A stretch of DNA of 64,000 nucleotides from Bradyrhizobium sp. WD16 (GCF_024181725.1 NZ_CP028908.1:3833501-3897500); one strand, 5' to 3'. Counted from the first letter of the stretch, positions 1-9,541 are shown. A program made the numbers and translations. The notes: a model not told the origin generated them from the letters alone.

Positions 1-2
1 CC

Positions 3-188
3 ATCGTCCTCGTCGCCGTTGCGCTCGCCGGGTTGTTCGTTCGTGCCGCGCTGATCGGCTCGTTTCCGGGAATGCTGTTCCTCGCCGGCTTCGCGGCGCT
101 GTTCGGCTGGCAGATCGGTGGCTTTCTGCGGCGCAATCGTCCGCGCCGCTATACGGCAGCAGATATTCCGCCGGAGTTGCTGCCTTGA
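3..188 (+). CDS. C-terminal fragment of a small membrane protein
   Basis: Only the last 61 codons are in the window, ending in TGA at 186-188. The fragment has two hydrophobic stretches (starting IVLVAVALAGLFV and GMLFLAGFAALFG) and then a basic, cytoplasmic-looking tail rich in Arg. It is probably an integral inner-membrane protein. The family cannot be identified from this piece. It converges on the stress-protein gene that follows on the other strand. Confidence 0.5.
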   Translation: MVLVAVALAGLFVRAALIGSFPGMLFLAGFAALFGWQIGGFLRRNRPRRYTAADIPPELLP

Positions 189-197
189 CTGCTGCGA

Positions 198-623
198 TCA
201 GTGGCGCACCACCAGGACCGAACAGGTAGCGTAGCGCACCACATGTCCGGCATTGGAGCCGAGGAAATAGGTGCGCATGGCGGGCCGGTGGGAGGTCATC
301 ACGATCAGGTCGGCGCCGATTTCGGCCGCTTCCTCGAGGATCTCATGGTAGATTCCGCCCTGACGGACGGCGGTGGAAATGCGCGCCGCCTCGATTCCGG
401 ATTCCGCGGTGACGATGGCCAGGGCGTCTTCCGATGACTGGCGTTGCTGGGATTCGAAATCGGCCGGAACGTATTCGGCCAGCATCACCGGCGTGATCGG
501 CAGCACGTTGAGGAGCCGCACGGTGCCCTGGAAGGTCCGGGACAGCGTCGCCGCCGTGGCGATGGCGGGTTTGGCGAGGTCGGTGTCGGAGAGGTCGATC
601 GGCACGAGTATGGACTTGAACAT
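198..623 (-). CDS. Universal stress protein, UspA family
   Basis: This 141-residue single-domain protein has the UspA fold signature. It opens with the beta-strand/loop MFKSILVPIDLSD and ends with a glycine-rich nucleotide-binding loop (GSNAGHVVRYA) followed by SVLVVRH. That C-terminal loop matches the G-x2-G-x9-G(S/T) pattern of ATP-binding Usp proteins only loosely. Such proteins are cytoplasmic and induced by stress or low oxygen; the ligand and target are not known here. The start ATG at 623 is preceded on the minus strand by a purine-rich stretch (GAGGGCAAGG) suited to ribosome binding. Confidence 0.85.
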   Translation of the reverse strand: MFKSILVPIDLSDTDLAKPAIATAATLSRTFQGTVRLLNVLPITPVMLAEYVPADFESQQRQSSEDALAIVTAESGIEAARISTAVRQGGIYHEILEEAAEIGADLIVMTSHRPAMRTYFLGSNAGHVVRYATCSVLVVRH

Positions 624-696
624 CCTTGCCCTCCGCTGGTGGTTCAGAAATTCCCTTCATGATCCGCAGCGACGTCTCGAACGGAGCTTCTAAGCG

Positions 697-1242
697 TCAC
701 TCGCCGATCATGTCCCGTCCTGCGCCTTCCCTCAACTGGCGTGGCGTGACGAAGCGGTCGAGCCGGCCGCGGCGAAATGCGACATCGCCCCAGTCGTCCA
801 CCGCAAAGTCGATGACCGCCACGGCGCCGGTCGGCATGTGGTGGCGGAGTGCCTCGCGCGCCTTTGCGGGGCCGGCGGCGGTGAATGCCAGTGCGATTTC
901 ATGCAGTGAAGGATTGTGCGCCACGATCATCAGCCGGTGCGGATCTTCGCCGGCGGCCTCGCGGATGATGGTGAGGAGGTTGGACGTGTCGGCGGTATAG
1001 AGGTCATCGCGGAATTCCGCCGGCCGCTGCGGCCAGTCGCGCGAGAGGAGGTCCCAGGTTTGCCGCGCGCGCTCCGCCGATGACACCAGTACGCGATCGG
1101 GCAGGAGGTCGTGGTCGGCAAGCCAGGTTCCGATCGCCGCGGAATCTCGGTGGCCGCGATCGTCAAGCCGGCGGTCGCGGTCCTTGTCGGAGGCCGAGTC
1201 CTTCTCCGTCTTGGCATGACGCATCAGCAGCAATCGGCGCAT
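697..1242 (-). CDS. SixA-like histidine phosphatase
   Basis: A 181-residue histidine-phosphatase-superfamily protein. The RHG-type motif LLMRHAK is at residues 4-10, with the nucleophilic His. The later IVAHNPSLHEIA holds the second catalytic His. Proteins of this SixA-like size remove phosphate from phosphohistidine in phosphorelay proteins; the partner is unknown. The open frame extends upstream to 1413, but that extension has no family similarity and overlaps a degenerate repeat at 1251. I therefore chose the ATG at 1240-1242 in front of RRLLLMRHAK. Confidence 0.8.
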   Translation of the reverse strand: MRRLLLMRHAKTEKDSASDKDRDRRLDDRGHRDSAAIGTWLADHDLLPDRVLVSSAERARQTWDLLSRDWPQRPAEFRDDLYTADTSNLLTIIREAAGEDPHRLMIVAHNPSLHEIALAFTAAGPAKAREALRHHMPTGAVAVIDFAVDDWGDVAFRRGRLDRFVTPRQLREGAGRDMIGE

Positions 1243-1250
1243 ATGGCGGT

Positions 1251-1288
1251 CTAGTGTCCCGGTTCTAACGTTCGTATGCCCTTGCAGC
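1251..1288. repeat. Half of a degenerate CTAG palindrome (type B)
   Basis: Begins CTAGTGTCCCGGTTCTAACG and continues TTCGTATGCCCTTGCAGC. This matches the left arm and loop of the type B palindromes seen intact at 31176 and 48975. The right arm is not recognisable. It lies directly upstream of the SixA-like gene. Confidence 0.6.
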
Positions 1289-1474
1289 GACCAGCACCGC
1301 ACCTGCCGGGCGCCCTCGCGCCGATGGCTGAATCGGCCCCCGGTTTGCGCCCAGACCCTATCGGGTTCCAGGCCAAATCCAAAGCACGGGATGCCGCCTC
1401 GCGGCCTCGACAACCCTGGTGGATGGAGGCCGCCTCGCGAGGTGACAAGCTCGTGGTCAGCGGTCTATGACAAC

Positions 1475-2980
1475 ATGAACACAGGCGGGATCAAACCAGT
1501 GCCCGATTTCCAAACGTCCTACCGCGCCGCAGCAGGGGACCAGGTGAGCCAACCGGGCCAGAGCGTCGATACGTTGCAGGATGAGGCGGGGAGCGTGCCG
1601 CGGGAGCCGCGACCGAAGCTCGCGTTCGAACTTGATGTCGATGTCTGCGTCGTGGGGGCCAGCCTGGCGGGGCTGACTGCGGCGCGGGAAGCCGCCCGGC
1701 TCGGGGCCTCGGTTGCCGTGCTTGAATCCCGGCAGGTCGGTTGGGGCGCGTCGGGCCACAATTTCGGGTCGGTGATGCCGGGCTTCGATCTGCCGGTTTC
1801 CGAGCTGATCGAACGCGTCGGATTCGACGATGCGCGGGATCTGTGGGGGCTCGCGCAGGAGGGTGCCGATTACGTCGTCGCAACTGTCGCCGACAGCGGC
1901 GTCAGCGATCTCGGCGGTGGCTTCGGCGCGCTCGAAGTCTCGAATGTCGATAGCGGCGACGAACTGATCAGTCGCCTGCAAACGCTCGGCGAGGATTTCG
2001 GGACCGAGGTCGAAGGCTGGCAGGTCGAGCGTGTCCGCGAGGTGTTGAAGACGCCGCGCTATTTCCACGCCATCCATTATCCAAAAGCGTTTCAGCTCGA
2101 TGGCCGACGCTATATCCACGCCCTGGCAAGGCTCGCCGAGCAGGCGGGGGTTCGCATCTTCGAGGAGACGTCGGTCGTCGAACTCGACTTGGTCGGCATC
2201 CGCAAGCGGATCGCCACGCCGGCCGCACGGGTGCGGGCCTTGCAGATCGTGCTTGCCGGTGGACCGCATCTTGGTTCGCCCTTGCAGCGCCTGTCCGATA
2301 CGCTGCTCCCCATCAGGCGTCAGGTGGCGGTCACGGCGCCGCTCGGCGATCGGCTGGCCGACGCCGTCGCCTTCACCGGAACCGTGCGGGACGGCACGGG
2401 CCTCTCCCAATATCGCATCGTCGATGGCAATCGGCTGATGTGGTCCGGCGGGGATTCGAGCTTCTTCAGTTCGCCGCGCCCCTTCGCGCGTCGCGTCAAG
2501 AAAGACATCGCGACCCTCTATCCCGGTCTCGGGTCGGTCGAGATTGCCGAGGTATTCGGCGGCATCTGCGGCTATACCGTTCATGGCATGCCGCAAATCG
2601 GCGAATTGCGGCCCGGCGTGTGGGTGGCCAGCGGTTTCGGCCGGCAGGGGCTCAACACTTCAGCCATGGCGGGTCAGCTGATCGCCCGCGGCAGCCAGCT
2701 CGGTGATGATCGGTGGCAGCTGTTCTCGCCGTTCGAACTGGTCTGGGCTGGCGGCCGCACCGGGCGGCTGGTCGGTGAATCGATCATCGCCTGGTCGCGC
2801 GGTCGCGCCGCGGCGGCGGGGGCGTTGGCGCGTTGGCGCGAGCGGACGCGCAAGCGCGAGCGGCGCAAGGAGGAGCGGATCGCCGCGGCCAAGGCGGCGC
2901 GCCGCCCCCGCCAGATCACCGAGGTGCGCACGCCGCCTGGGCTCGAAGCCCGGCCGCGCCAGCCGGAGCGGGTAGACTGA
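1475..2980 (+). CDS. FAD-dependent oxidoreductase, DAO (PuuB/DadA-like) family
   Basis: A 501-residue flavoprotein. The dinucleotide-binding motif VVGASLAGLTAAREAARLG starts near residue 50. It is followed by the acidic LES end of strand 2 and the WGASGHNFG segment typical of amine/amino-acid oxidases such as gamma-glutamylputrescine oxidase. A C-terminal FGGICGYTVHGMPQIGEL...GFGRQGLN part completes the FAD fold. The substrate is probably an amine or amino acid but cannot be named. An unusual Arg/Lys-rich tail of about 60 residues follows the catalytic domain. The ATG at 1475 was chosen because the upstream extension of the frame looks non-coding. Confidence 0.8.
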   Translation: MNTGGIKPVPDFQTSYRAAAGDQVSQPGQSVDTLQDEAGSVPREPRPKLAFELDVDVCVVGASLAGLTAAREAARLGASVAVLESRQVGWGASGHNFGSVMPGFDLPVSELIERVGFDDARDLWGLAQEGADYVVATVADSGVSDLGGGFGALEVSNVDSGDELISRLQTLGEDFGTEVEGWQVERVREVLKTPRYFHAIHYPKAFQLDGRRYIHALARLAEQAGVRIFEETSVVELDLVGIRKRIATPAARVRALQIVLAGGPHLGSPLQRLSDTLLPIRRQVAVTAPLGDRLADAVAFTGTVRDGTGLSQYRIVDGNRLMWSGGDSSFFSSPRPFARRVKKDIATLYPGLGSVEIAEVFGGICGYTVHGMPQIGELRPGVWVASGFGRQGLNTSAMAGQLIARGSQLGDDRWQLFSPFELVWAGGRTGRLVGESIIAWSRGRAAAAGALARWRERTRKRERRKEERIAAAKAARRPRQITEVRTPPGLEARPRQPERVD

Positions 2981-3191
2981 CTCCCGGCGCTTCCCGCGCG
3001 CCCAAAAAACGCGCATCGAACCGTTGACTCGGGACGGCTCCGTGCGTGATCAGCCATCAAGCGAAAGTGAGCGTCGGCGCCGGCCCGCGTGTAACTTTGC
3101 GCCCCCAGTCGACGTATCCATGGCAGCGGACCATGGAACGGAAGTTCCGGCGGTTCGCGTTCGCCCCGACATCCTACCGGAGCTGCCGACC

Positions 3192-3704
3192 ATGACCGAT
3201 CGCCGTTCGGTGCTGACCGCCGCCGGAGCCTCCCTGCTGGCCGCCCTGGGCTGGCTGCGCCCTGACCCCGCATCCGCCGCAGGCAACTCCGCGGCTGAGC
3301 ATTTCGAAGTCACCAAGGCCGAGGCGGAATGGCGCAGGCAGCTTTCGCCCGGGCAGTACAATGTCCTGCGCGAGCATGGCACCGAGCGACCGTTTTCGAG
3401 CCCGCTGAACGGCGAGCACCGCAAGGGCACCTTCGCCTGCGCGGGGTGCGATCTGCTGCTGTTTTCCTCCGAGACCAAGTTCGACAGCGGCACCGGTTGG
3501 CCGAGCTTTTACCAGCCGCTGGACAATGCGGTCGCGACCACCGAGGACCGCTCCTACATGATGCTGCGCACCGAGGTCCATTGCCGGCGCTGTGGCGGAC
3601 ATTTCGGTCATGTCTTCGATGACGGCCCGAAGCCGACCGGGCTGCGCTACTGCATGAACGGCCTCGCGCTGACCTTCAAACCCGCCGCCAGTTCCGCGTC
3701 TTGA
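3192..3704 (+). CDS. msrB: Exported peptide-methionine (R)-S-oxide reductase MsrB
   Basis: A 170-residue MsrB. The first ~30 residues carry a Tat-like signal (TDRRSVLTAAGASLLAALG). The catalytic domain follows, with zinc-binding CAGC and CRRC pairs, the FDSGTGWPSF signature and the catalytic cysteine in RYCMNG. It should reduce methionine-R-sulfoxide in periplasmic proteins. The longer frame from 3024 lacks family similarity. The ATG at 3192 has GGAG upstream and gives a proper signal peptide. It is the last gene before the flagellar block and its own promoter is not obvious. Confidence 0.88.
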   Translation: MTDRRSVLTAAGASLLAALGWLRPDPASAAGNSAAEHFEVTKAEAEWRRQLSPGQYNVLREHGTERPFSSPLNGEHRKGTFACAGCDLLLFSSETKFDSGTGWPSFYQPLDNAVATTEDRSYMMLRTEVHCRRCGGHFGHVFDDGPKPTGLRYCMNGLALTFKPAASSAS

Positions 3705-3737
3705 AAGCGGAATGCGCGGGTCTCGCGTCGGCCCGAC

Positions 3738-3775
3738 CTGGGAAAAACTTGCCGTGCCCGGCAAAAGCGTCCCGG
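3738..3775. promoter_or_regulatory. Paired ftr-like sites upstream of the flgE sigma-54 promoter
   Basis: Two divergent copies of the CGGCAA motif. On the minus strand CGGCAAGTTTTTCCCAG runs 3753-3738; on the plus strand CCGGCAAAAGCGTCCCGG runs 3758-3775. Both lie 55-95 bp upstream of a sigma-54 promoter, the usual place for activator binding. The sequence resembles the FlbD-binding ftr element of Caulobacter as I recall it. The activator identity is inference. Confidence 0.55.
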
Positions 3776-3829
3776 CGCGGGCATGGCGGTCAATCGCTTA
3801 AGCCTTTGAAATAACTGGACACGATCTCC

Positions 3830-3844
3830 TGGCACGCGACTTGC
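3830..3844 (+). promoter_or_regulatory. Sigma-54 promoter for flgE-flgK-flgL
   Basis: TGGCACGCGACTTGC matches the -24/-12 consensus TGGCACG-N4-TTGC at every fixed base. It lies 67 bp upstream of the flgE start, in the right direction, with activator-like sites further upstream. Hook genes are sigma-54 dependent in Caulobacter, so the context agrees. Confidence 0.85.
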
Positions 3845-3910
3845 GACGCCGCCGGCAGCCATGGCTGACCGGTAGTCGGCGGCCACCCAAGGCAAGGTTG
3901 GAGATTTTGT

Positions 3911-5728
3911 ATGGGTATTTTCGACGCGCTCAATACTTCCGTCGGCGGCCTCCAGGCCCAATCCTTCGCGCTGCAGAATATTTCAGGCAACATCGCCAAC
4001 GCTTCGACCGTCGGCTACAAGGGCATCGGCACGAGCTTCGAAGATCTGGTCCCGGCCGCGGCGGCGACCAACCGGCAGAATTCGGCCGGTGTGACGGCGC
4101 ACTCCCAGGCGACCATCACCACCAAGGGTACGGTCAGCCGCTCGAGCGTCTCCACCAACATGGCGATTGTCGGCGACGGCTTCTTCAACGTCCAGAAGCC
4201 GGTCGGCATCACCGACAATATTCCGGTGTTCAACGGCGTCACCAACTACACCCGCCGCGGCGACTTCCAGCTCAATGCCAACGGCAACCTGGTCAACGGC
4301 GCCGGCTATTACCTGCTCGGCGTCACGGTCGACCCCAAGACCGGCAACCCCACGGGCAACGTGCCCAAGGTCCTGCAATTCCAGAACAACTTCATCCCGG
4401 CCCAGGCCACCACGTCGATCAACTACGCCGCCAACCTGCCGACCAAGCCGGCGACGGTCGCGAGCACCACCGCGACCGCCGGCGGCCTCAAAGCCTATGG
4501 CGGCCTCGATCCGTCCGATTTCAGCGCCGGCTTCAACCCGCTGGTGATCGGCACGCCGGCGCCTCCCTTTACCGATGCCACCACCTCGGGCAGCACCGTC
4601 AACAACAAGCAGGCGACCCAGATCTCCGGGGCGACGCTGCTGTCGGGCGCCGCCAGCACCGACTCGATCATCACCAATTTTGCGGCCGGCGATACCATCA
4701 CGGTGAACGGCACGCCGATCACCTTCGTCGCCTCCGGCGCCGTCGGCAACCAGCTCAATGTCACCGACAGCGTTTCGACCATGCTCGCCAAGATCGACTC
4801 GATCACCGGCGCAACCACTGCATCGAGCGTCACCAACGGCATCATTACCCTGCATACCGGCACTGCCTCGAACCTGACAATTTCGAGTTCGAACGCCACG
4901 GCCTTTGCCGCCCTCGGCTTTGCCTCGCCGACGACGCAGGCTCGCGGCGGCGGCGGCACGGTGGGCGCCGGGGTCGTCATCGGCAACGACATCAAGGTGT
5001 TCACCAACGAATCGATCAGCGGCGGCGCGGTCACCGCCTATGACGCCACCGGCACCCCGGTGAACCTGCAATTGCGCTGGGCAAAGGTCGACAGCTCCTC
5101 TCTCGGCAGTCCGCATGTCGACACCTGGAACCTGTTCTATCAGGCCAACAGCAGCGCGACCGGCACCCAGACCGCCTGGATCAATGCTGGAACGAACTTC
5201 CGATTCTCGGCGAGCGGCGCCCTGACGTCGCCGAGCGGATCGAGCATCTCGCTTCCCGGTGTCACCGTCGACGGCCAGTCGCTCGGCACCCAGACGTTCA
5301 ATTTCGGCTCGGGCGGCCTGACGCAATACGCATCGACCGGCGGCACCGCCACCATCAACAATATCTTCCAGAACGGCTACGCTGCCGGTCAGTTGCAGTC
5401 GATCGCGGTCAATAACTCCGGCCTCGTTGTCGGCACCTTCTCCAACGGCCAGAACCTCAATCTCGCGGCGGTGTCGCTGTCGCACTTCAATGGCACCAAC
5501 TACCTCAAGGCGCTCGACGGCGGTGCCTATGCCGCGACCGACGAGTCGGGTGTGGCGATCGCCGGCGCGACCGGCACGATCAACGGCTCGGCGCTGGAGG
5601 GCTCCAACACCGACATCGCCGACGAGTTCACCAAGCTGATCGTGACGCAGCAGGCCTATTCGGCGAACACCAAGGTCATCACCACCGCCAACAGCATGGT
5701 GCAGGATCTCCTCAACGTGCTGCGGTGA
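3911..5728 (+). CDS. flgE: Flagellar hook protein FlgE
   Basis: A 605-residue hook subunit. The N-terminal rod/hook signature (ALNTSVGGLQAQSFALQNIS then NIANASTVGYKG) and the C-terminal heptad helix (EFTKLIVTQQAYSANTKVIT...LLNVLR) are those of FlgE. It is larger than the enteric ~400 residues because of a variable middle. Residues 238-340 form a module nearly repeated in FlgL (see 8663-8971). Translation starts at ATG 3911; the lead gene of flgE-flgK-flgL, exported through the flagellar type III apparatus and polymerised outside the cell. Confidence 0.96.
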   Translation: MGIFDALNTSVGGLQAQSFALQNISGNIANASTVGYKGIGTSFEDLVPAAAATNRQNSAGVTAHSQATITTKGTVSRSSVSTNMAIVGDGFFNVQKPVGITDNIPVFNGVTNYTRRGDFQLNANGNLVNGAGYYLLGVTVDPKTGNPTGNVPKVLQFQNNFIPAQATTSINYAANLPTKPATVASTTATAGGLKAYGGLDPSDFSAGFNPLVIGTPAPPFTDATTSGSTVNNKQATQISGATLLSGAASTDSIITNFAAGDTITVNGTPITFVASGAVGNQLNVTDSVSTMLAKIDSITGATTASSVTNGIITLHTGTASNLTISSSNATAFAALGFASPTTQARGGGGTVGAGVVIGNDIKVFTNESISGGAVTAYDATGTPVNLQLRWAKVDSSSLGSPHVDTWNLFYQANSSATGTQTAWINAGTNFRFSASGALTSPSGSSISLPGVTVDGQSLGTQTFNFGSGGLTQYASTGGTATINNIFQNGYAAGQLQSIAVNNSGLVVGTFSNGQNLNLAAVSLSHFNGTNYLKALDGGAYAATDESGVAIAGATGTINGSALEGSNTDIADEFTKLIVTQQAYSANTKVITTANSMVQDLLNVLR

Positions 5729-5776
5729 GCGCCGCGGCACCGCACCCAGTAATGTTGTAACCCAGGGCACGCATCC

Positions 5777-7651
5777 ATGAGTCTCAGTTCGGCCCTCTCC
5801 ATCTCGATCACCGGCCTGTCGGCGAACCAGGCCGCGATGTCGATCGTCTCGTCGAATATTAGCAATGCCCAGACGCCGGGCTACGTCGCGCGCTCGCTCA
5901 ACCAGACGGAGCAGTTCGCCAGCGACAGCGGCTCGAGCGTCAGGGTGCTCGGCGTCATCCGCGAGCTGGACAGCTTCGTCCAGTCGCAGCTTCGCACCGA
6001 GAAGGCCGGCGGCGCCTATGCGGATCAGATCTCCAACATTCTTTCGCAACTGCAGGGGGTCTATGGCACGCCCGGCAATGCCGGTACGCTGGAAAACGCG
6101 TTCAACAATTTCACTGCGGCGGTGCAGGCCCTCTCGGCCAATTCCGGCAACCAGACGGTGCGGAGCGCCGCGGTCACCGCGGCTCAGTCGCTCGCCCAGC
6201 AGCTCAACGCCACCACCAACGGCATCCAGGCACTGCGCTCGAATGCCGACCAGGACATCAGTGCTTCGGTTGCCGAGGCCAACGCTTCCATTTCCCTAAT
6301 CAGCAAGCTCAATTCGCAGCTCCAGGGAATGGACAAGACCACCAACCAGGCGGCGACCCTGATGGATCAGCGCGACGCCGCGATCGGTGCGCTGTCCAAG
6401 CTGATGGATATCCGCGTCTCGGTTGGCGACACCAATCAGGCGACGATCTATACCAGCACCGGGATGCAACTCGTCGGTCCGGATGCGACCTCGCAGCTGA
6501 TTTTCAACAGCGCGGGTCCGCTGAACGCGACATCCCTGTACAACGTCAATTCGGCGCAATCCGGCGTCGGCAGTCTGTTGATCCGGCTGTCGAATGGCTC
6601 GATCATGGATGTCGTCGCCAACAACGGCATCACCTCGGGTCGCATCGCCGCCGATCTCAAGCTGCGTGATGCCACCCTGGTGCAGGCGCAGGCTCAGGTC
6701 GATCAGCTAGCCTCGACACTGGCGAGCTCGCTGTCCGACAAGACCACCGCGGGCACCGCAGTGAGTTCCGGCGCGCAGAACGGCTTCAAGCTCGACCTCT
6801 CCGGGCTGCAGACCGGAAACACCATCAATCTCAACTACACCGACGCGGCGACAAACACGCCGCACCAGATCACGCTCGTCCGCGTCGACGATCCCTCGGT
6901 GCTGCCGCTGCCGAATACCGCGTCTAATCCCAATGACAAGGTGATCGGCATTGGTTTTTTCGGCGGCATGGCGTCCGTGCTGTCGCAGCTCAACGGCGCC
7001 TTCGCCTCGGCCGGCCTGCAGTTCTCCAACCCGTCGGGCTCGGTGCTGCAGGTGCTCGACAACGGCGGCGGCGCCGCCAAGATCAATTCGGCCTCGGTGA
7101 CCGCCACGATGTCGTCCCTGACCAGCGGCAACCCGCAACTGCCGCTCTTCACGGATGGCAACAGCCTCTATACCGGCGCGGTCTCCAGCCTCGGATCTCA
7201 GCAGACCGGCTTTGCCGGCCGCATCGCCGTCAATCAGGCGCTGCTTGCCGATCCCTCCAAGATCACGGTCTACAGTCTGTCGCCGCCGACCACTGCGGGG
7301 GATACGACCCGCTCCGATTTTCTCTATTCCCAGCTCACCACGGGCAATTTCACCTATTCGCCACAGACCGGCCTTGGTTCGACCAAATCCCCTTTCAAAG
7401 GCACGATCTCCAATTACCTGCAGCAGTTCATCGGCATGCAGGGCAATGCGGCGGCGAACGCCAAGCAGGTCGCCCAGGGGCAGGACATCGTGGTCAACAC
7501 GCTGCAGGAGAAGTTCAACGCGTCGTCCAGCGTCAATATCGACTCCGAAATGGCGAATCTGATCGCGCTCCAGAACAACTACGCGGCCAATGCCCGTGTC
7601 ATGTCGGTGGTACAGTCGATGATGCAGACGCTGCTGCAGGCACAACGTTAA
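5777..7651 (+). CDS. flgK: Hook-filament junction protein FlgK (HAP1)
   Basis: A 624-residue hook-associated protein. It starts MSLSSALSISITGLSANQA with NISNAQTPGYVARS. It ends with the helical SVNIDSEMANLIALQNNYAANARVMSVVQSMM that packs in the D0 layer. It joins the hook to the first filament subunits together with FlgL. The gene begins 48 bp after flgE and ends 15 bp before flgL, so the three are one transcription unit. Confidence 0.95.
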   Translation: MSLSSALSISITGLSANQAAMSIVSSNISNAQTPGYVARSLNQTEQFASDSGSSVRVLGVIRELDSFVQSQLRTEKAGGAYADQISNILSQLQGVYGTPGNAGTLENAFNNFTAAVQALSANSGNQTVRSAAVTAAQSLAQQLNATTNGIQALRSNADQDISASVAEANASISLISKLNSQLQGMDKTTNQAATLMDQRDAAIGALSKLMDIRVSVGDTNQATIYTSTGMQLVGPDATSQLIFNSAGPLNATSLYNVNSAQSGVGSLLIRLSNGSIMDVVANNGITSGRIAADLKLRDATLVQAQAQVDQLASTLASSLSDKTTAGTAVSSGAQNGFKLDLSGLQTGNTINLNYTDAATNTPHQITLVRVDDPSVLPLPNTASNPNDKVIGIGFFGGMASVLSQLNGAFASAGLQFSNPSGSVLQVLDNGGGAAKINSASVTATMSSLTSGNPQLPLFTDGNSLYTGAVSSLGSQQTGFAGRIAVNQALLADPSKITVYSLSPPTTAGDTTRSDFLYSQLTTGNFTYSPQTGLGSTKSPFKGTISNYLQQFIGMQGNAAANAKQVAQGQDIVVNTLQEKFNASSSVNIDSEMANLIALQNNYAANARVMSVVQSMMQTLLQAQR

Positions 7652-7666
7652 GGCAAGGCGGTCCAG

Positions 7667-9541
7667 ATGGCGATCTATGGCGTCGGTTACGGCTATTCCC
7701 CGCTCGGGCGGTCGATCCAGGACATCAAGGCCCAGCTCGACAACCTGCAGACGCAGCTCGCGAGCGGCAAGAAGTCGAACGTCTATTCGGGTATGGGAGT
7801 CAACGAGGGGTTCGCGATCTTCGCGCGAGCGCAGTTGTCGAATCTCTCCGCCTATTCGACGACCATTACCAACGTCAAGACCACGATCAGCACCGCCAAC
7901 ACCGCACTGCAATCGTTTGGGCAGATCGCCAGCCAAGTGAAGTCGGCCGCCGGCAGCGGCGGGGCCGTCGTGAACGGCTCGGGGCAGACCGTCGGTCAGC
8001 AGACGTCGGTGTTGCAGCTGCGGACGATGCTGGAAATGCTCAACACCCAGGCTGGCGGCCGTTACCTGTTTTCGGGCAGTGCGATCGATACGCCGTCCGT
8101 TGCCTCCATGGACGATATCCTCAATGGCAGCGGCACGGCGGCGGGACTGAAGCAGCTGATCGCCGAGCGCAACCAGGCGGATCTCGGCGCCACCGGTCTC
8201 GGGCGGCTCGTCATCTCGTCGCCCACAGCCACCTCAGTATCGGTGGCCGAGGATGTCGCGGGCTCTCCCTTCGGCCTCAAGCTCAGCGGGATCACGTCAT
8301 CGCTCACCGGCGCGACGGTGAGCGGACCTTCGGGCTCGCCGCCGGTGGTCTCGGTCGCCCTCGGCGCAACCAACCCCAACAACGGCGATCAGGTTACTTT
8401 CTCGTTCAAGCTGCCGGACGGCACCACGGAAAAGGTGCAGCTCACCGCCTCGAGCGCGACGCCGCCGCCGGCGGGGAGCTTTGCCATCGGGGCGACGCCG
8501 GCGGCAACGGCGGCGAACCTCAACAGCGCGCTCACTGGCGCGATTGGCACACTGGCCGGCACCTCGCTGGTCGCGGCTTCGGCCATGGCTGCCTCCGATA
8601 ATTTCTTCAACTGGTCGGCGCAGTCCACGGGCAGCGTGACCGCCAACAAGGCCGGGTCATTGATCACCGGCGCCACGGCGCTGTCCGGCGCCGCGGGAAC
8701 GGATTCGCTGACCACGAATTTTGCCACCGGCGACACGCTCACCGTCAACGGCACGACGATCTCCTTCGTCGCCTCGGGCGCGACCGGCAACCAGCTCAAC
8801 GTCAACGACAGCATTCAGACGCTGCTGGCCAAGATCGATTCGATCACCGGAACCTCAACCGCTTCGACGGTCAGTGGCGGCGCGATTACGCTTCGCGGCG
8901 GCACCAGCTCCGACCTGACGATCACGAGTTCGAATACGTCGGCCCTCTCGGCGCTCGGCTTCAGCAGCCCGGTGTCCGCGTCTCGCGCGTCGTTGCGGGT
9001 CGGCGGATCGCCGTTGAATGCAGCGACGGCCCTGGTCAGCGGCACGCCGGCGAACACCGTCTCCTGGTATACCGGCGAAAACGGCAGCGGTTCGGCTCGC
9101 GCATCGTCGACCGCGCGCGTCGATCAGACGTCGGTGGTTCAATATGGCGTGCGGGCCAATGAACAGGCGATCCGCTCCGCGCTGCAGTCCGTCGCCGCCT
9201 TCGCCGTGGTTACGACCTCGCCCACGAGCCCGAATGCAACCGCGCTGATCAGCGCGCTCAGCCAGCGTGTCGCATCGGGGCTGACGCCGCAAGGCACGCA
9301 GCAGAGCGTTGCGGATATCCAGACCGATCTGGCGAATGCGCAGGTCTCGATGAAGGACGTCGGCGCAAGGCAGAACCAGGCCCAGCTGACGCTGCAGAAT
9401 CTTGTCGATCAAACCGAAACGGTCTCTTCCGATCAGGTGGCGACCGAGATCCTGGCGCTCCAGACCAGATTGCAGGCGTCCTACCAGACGACGTCGATGC
9501 TCTCGCAGCTCACGCTCGTGAAGTACCTGCCGGTCGGATAA
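7667..9541 (+). CDS. flgL: Hook-filament junction protein FlgL (HAP3)
   Basis: A 624-residue protein, about twice the length of enteric FlgL. The N-terminal flagellin-like helix (YGYSPLGRSIQDIKAQLDNL, QLASGKK) and the C-terminal helix (LQNLVDQTETVSSDQVATEI) are conserved. The extra length is an inserted middle. Residues 333-435 closely repeat residues 238-340 of FlgE and resemble the flagellin/hook IN motif. It is the last gene of the flgE operon and is followed by a clear terminator at 9572. Confidence 0.92.
   Translation: MAIYGVGYGYSPLGRSIQDIKAQLDNLQTQLASGKKSNVYSGMGVNEGFAIFARAQLSNLSAYSTTITNVKTTISTANTALQSFGQIASQVKSAAGSGGAVVNGSGQTVGQQTSVLQLRTMLEMLNTQAGGRYLFSGSAIDTPSVASMDDILNGSGTAAGLKQLIAERNQADLGATGLGRLVISSPTATSVSVAEDVAGSPFGLKLSGITSSLTGATVSGPSGSPPVVSVALGATNPNNGDQVTFSFKLPDGTTEKVQLTASSATPPPAGSFAIGATPAATAANLNSALTGAIGTLAGTSLVAASAMAASDNFFNWSAQSTGSVTANKAGSLITGATALSGAAGTDSLTTNFATGDTLTVNGTTISFVASGATGNQLNVNDSIQTLLAKIDSITGTSTASTVSGGAITLRGGTSSDLTITSSNTSALSALGFSSPVSASRASLRVGGSPLNAATALVSGTPANTVSWYTGENGSGSARASSTARVDQTSVVQYGVRANEQAIRSALQSVAAFAVVTTSPTSPNATALISALSQRVASGLTPQGTQQSVADIQTDLANAQVSMKDVGARQNQAQLTLQNLVDQTETVSSDQVATEILALQTRLQASYQTTSMLSQLTLVKYLPVG

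Noticed and set aside
1457-2596. Long open frame on the minus strand inside the FAD oxidoreductase gene
   Set aside because: It is a GC-rich antisense shadow with an Arg/Asp-biased composition and no family features; the plus-strand protein is clearly real.
3983-6049. 688-codon minus-strand frame across flgE and the start of flgK
   Set aside because: It covers two well-supported flagellar genes and their spacer and has no recognisable domain; codon bias explains it.
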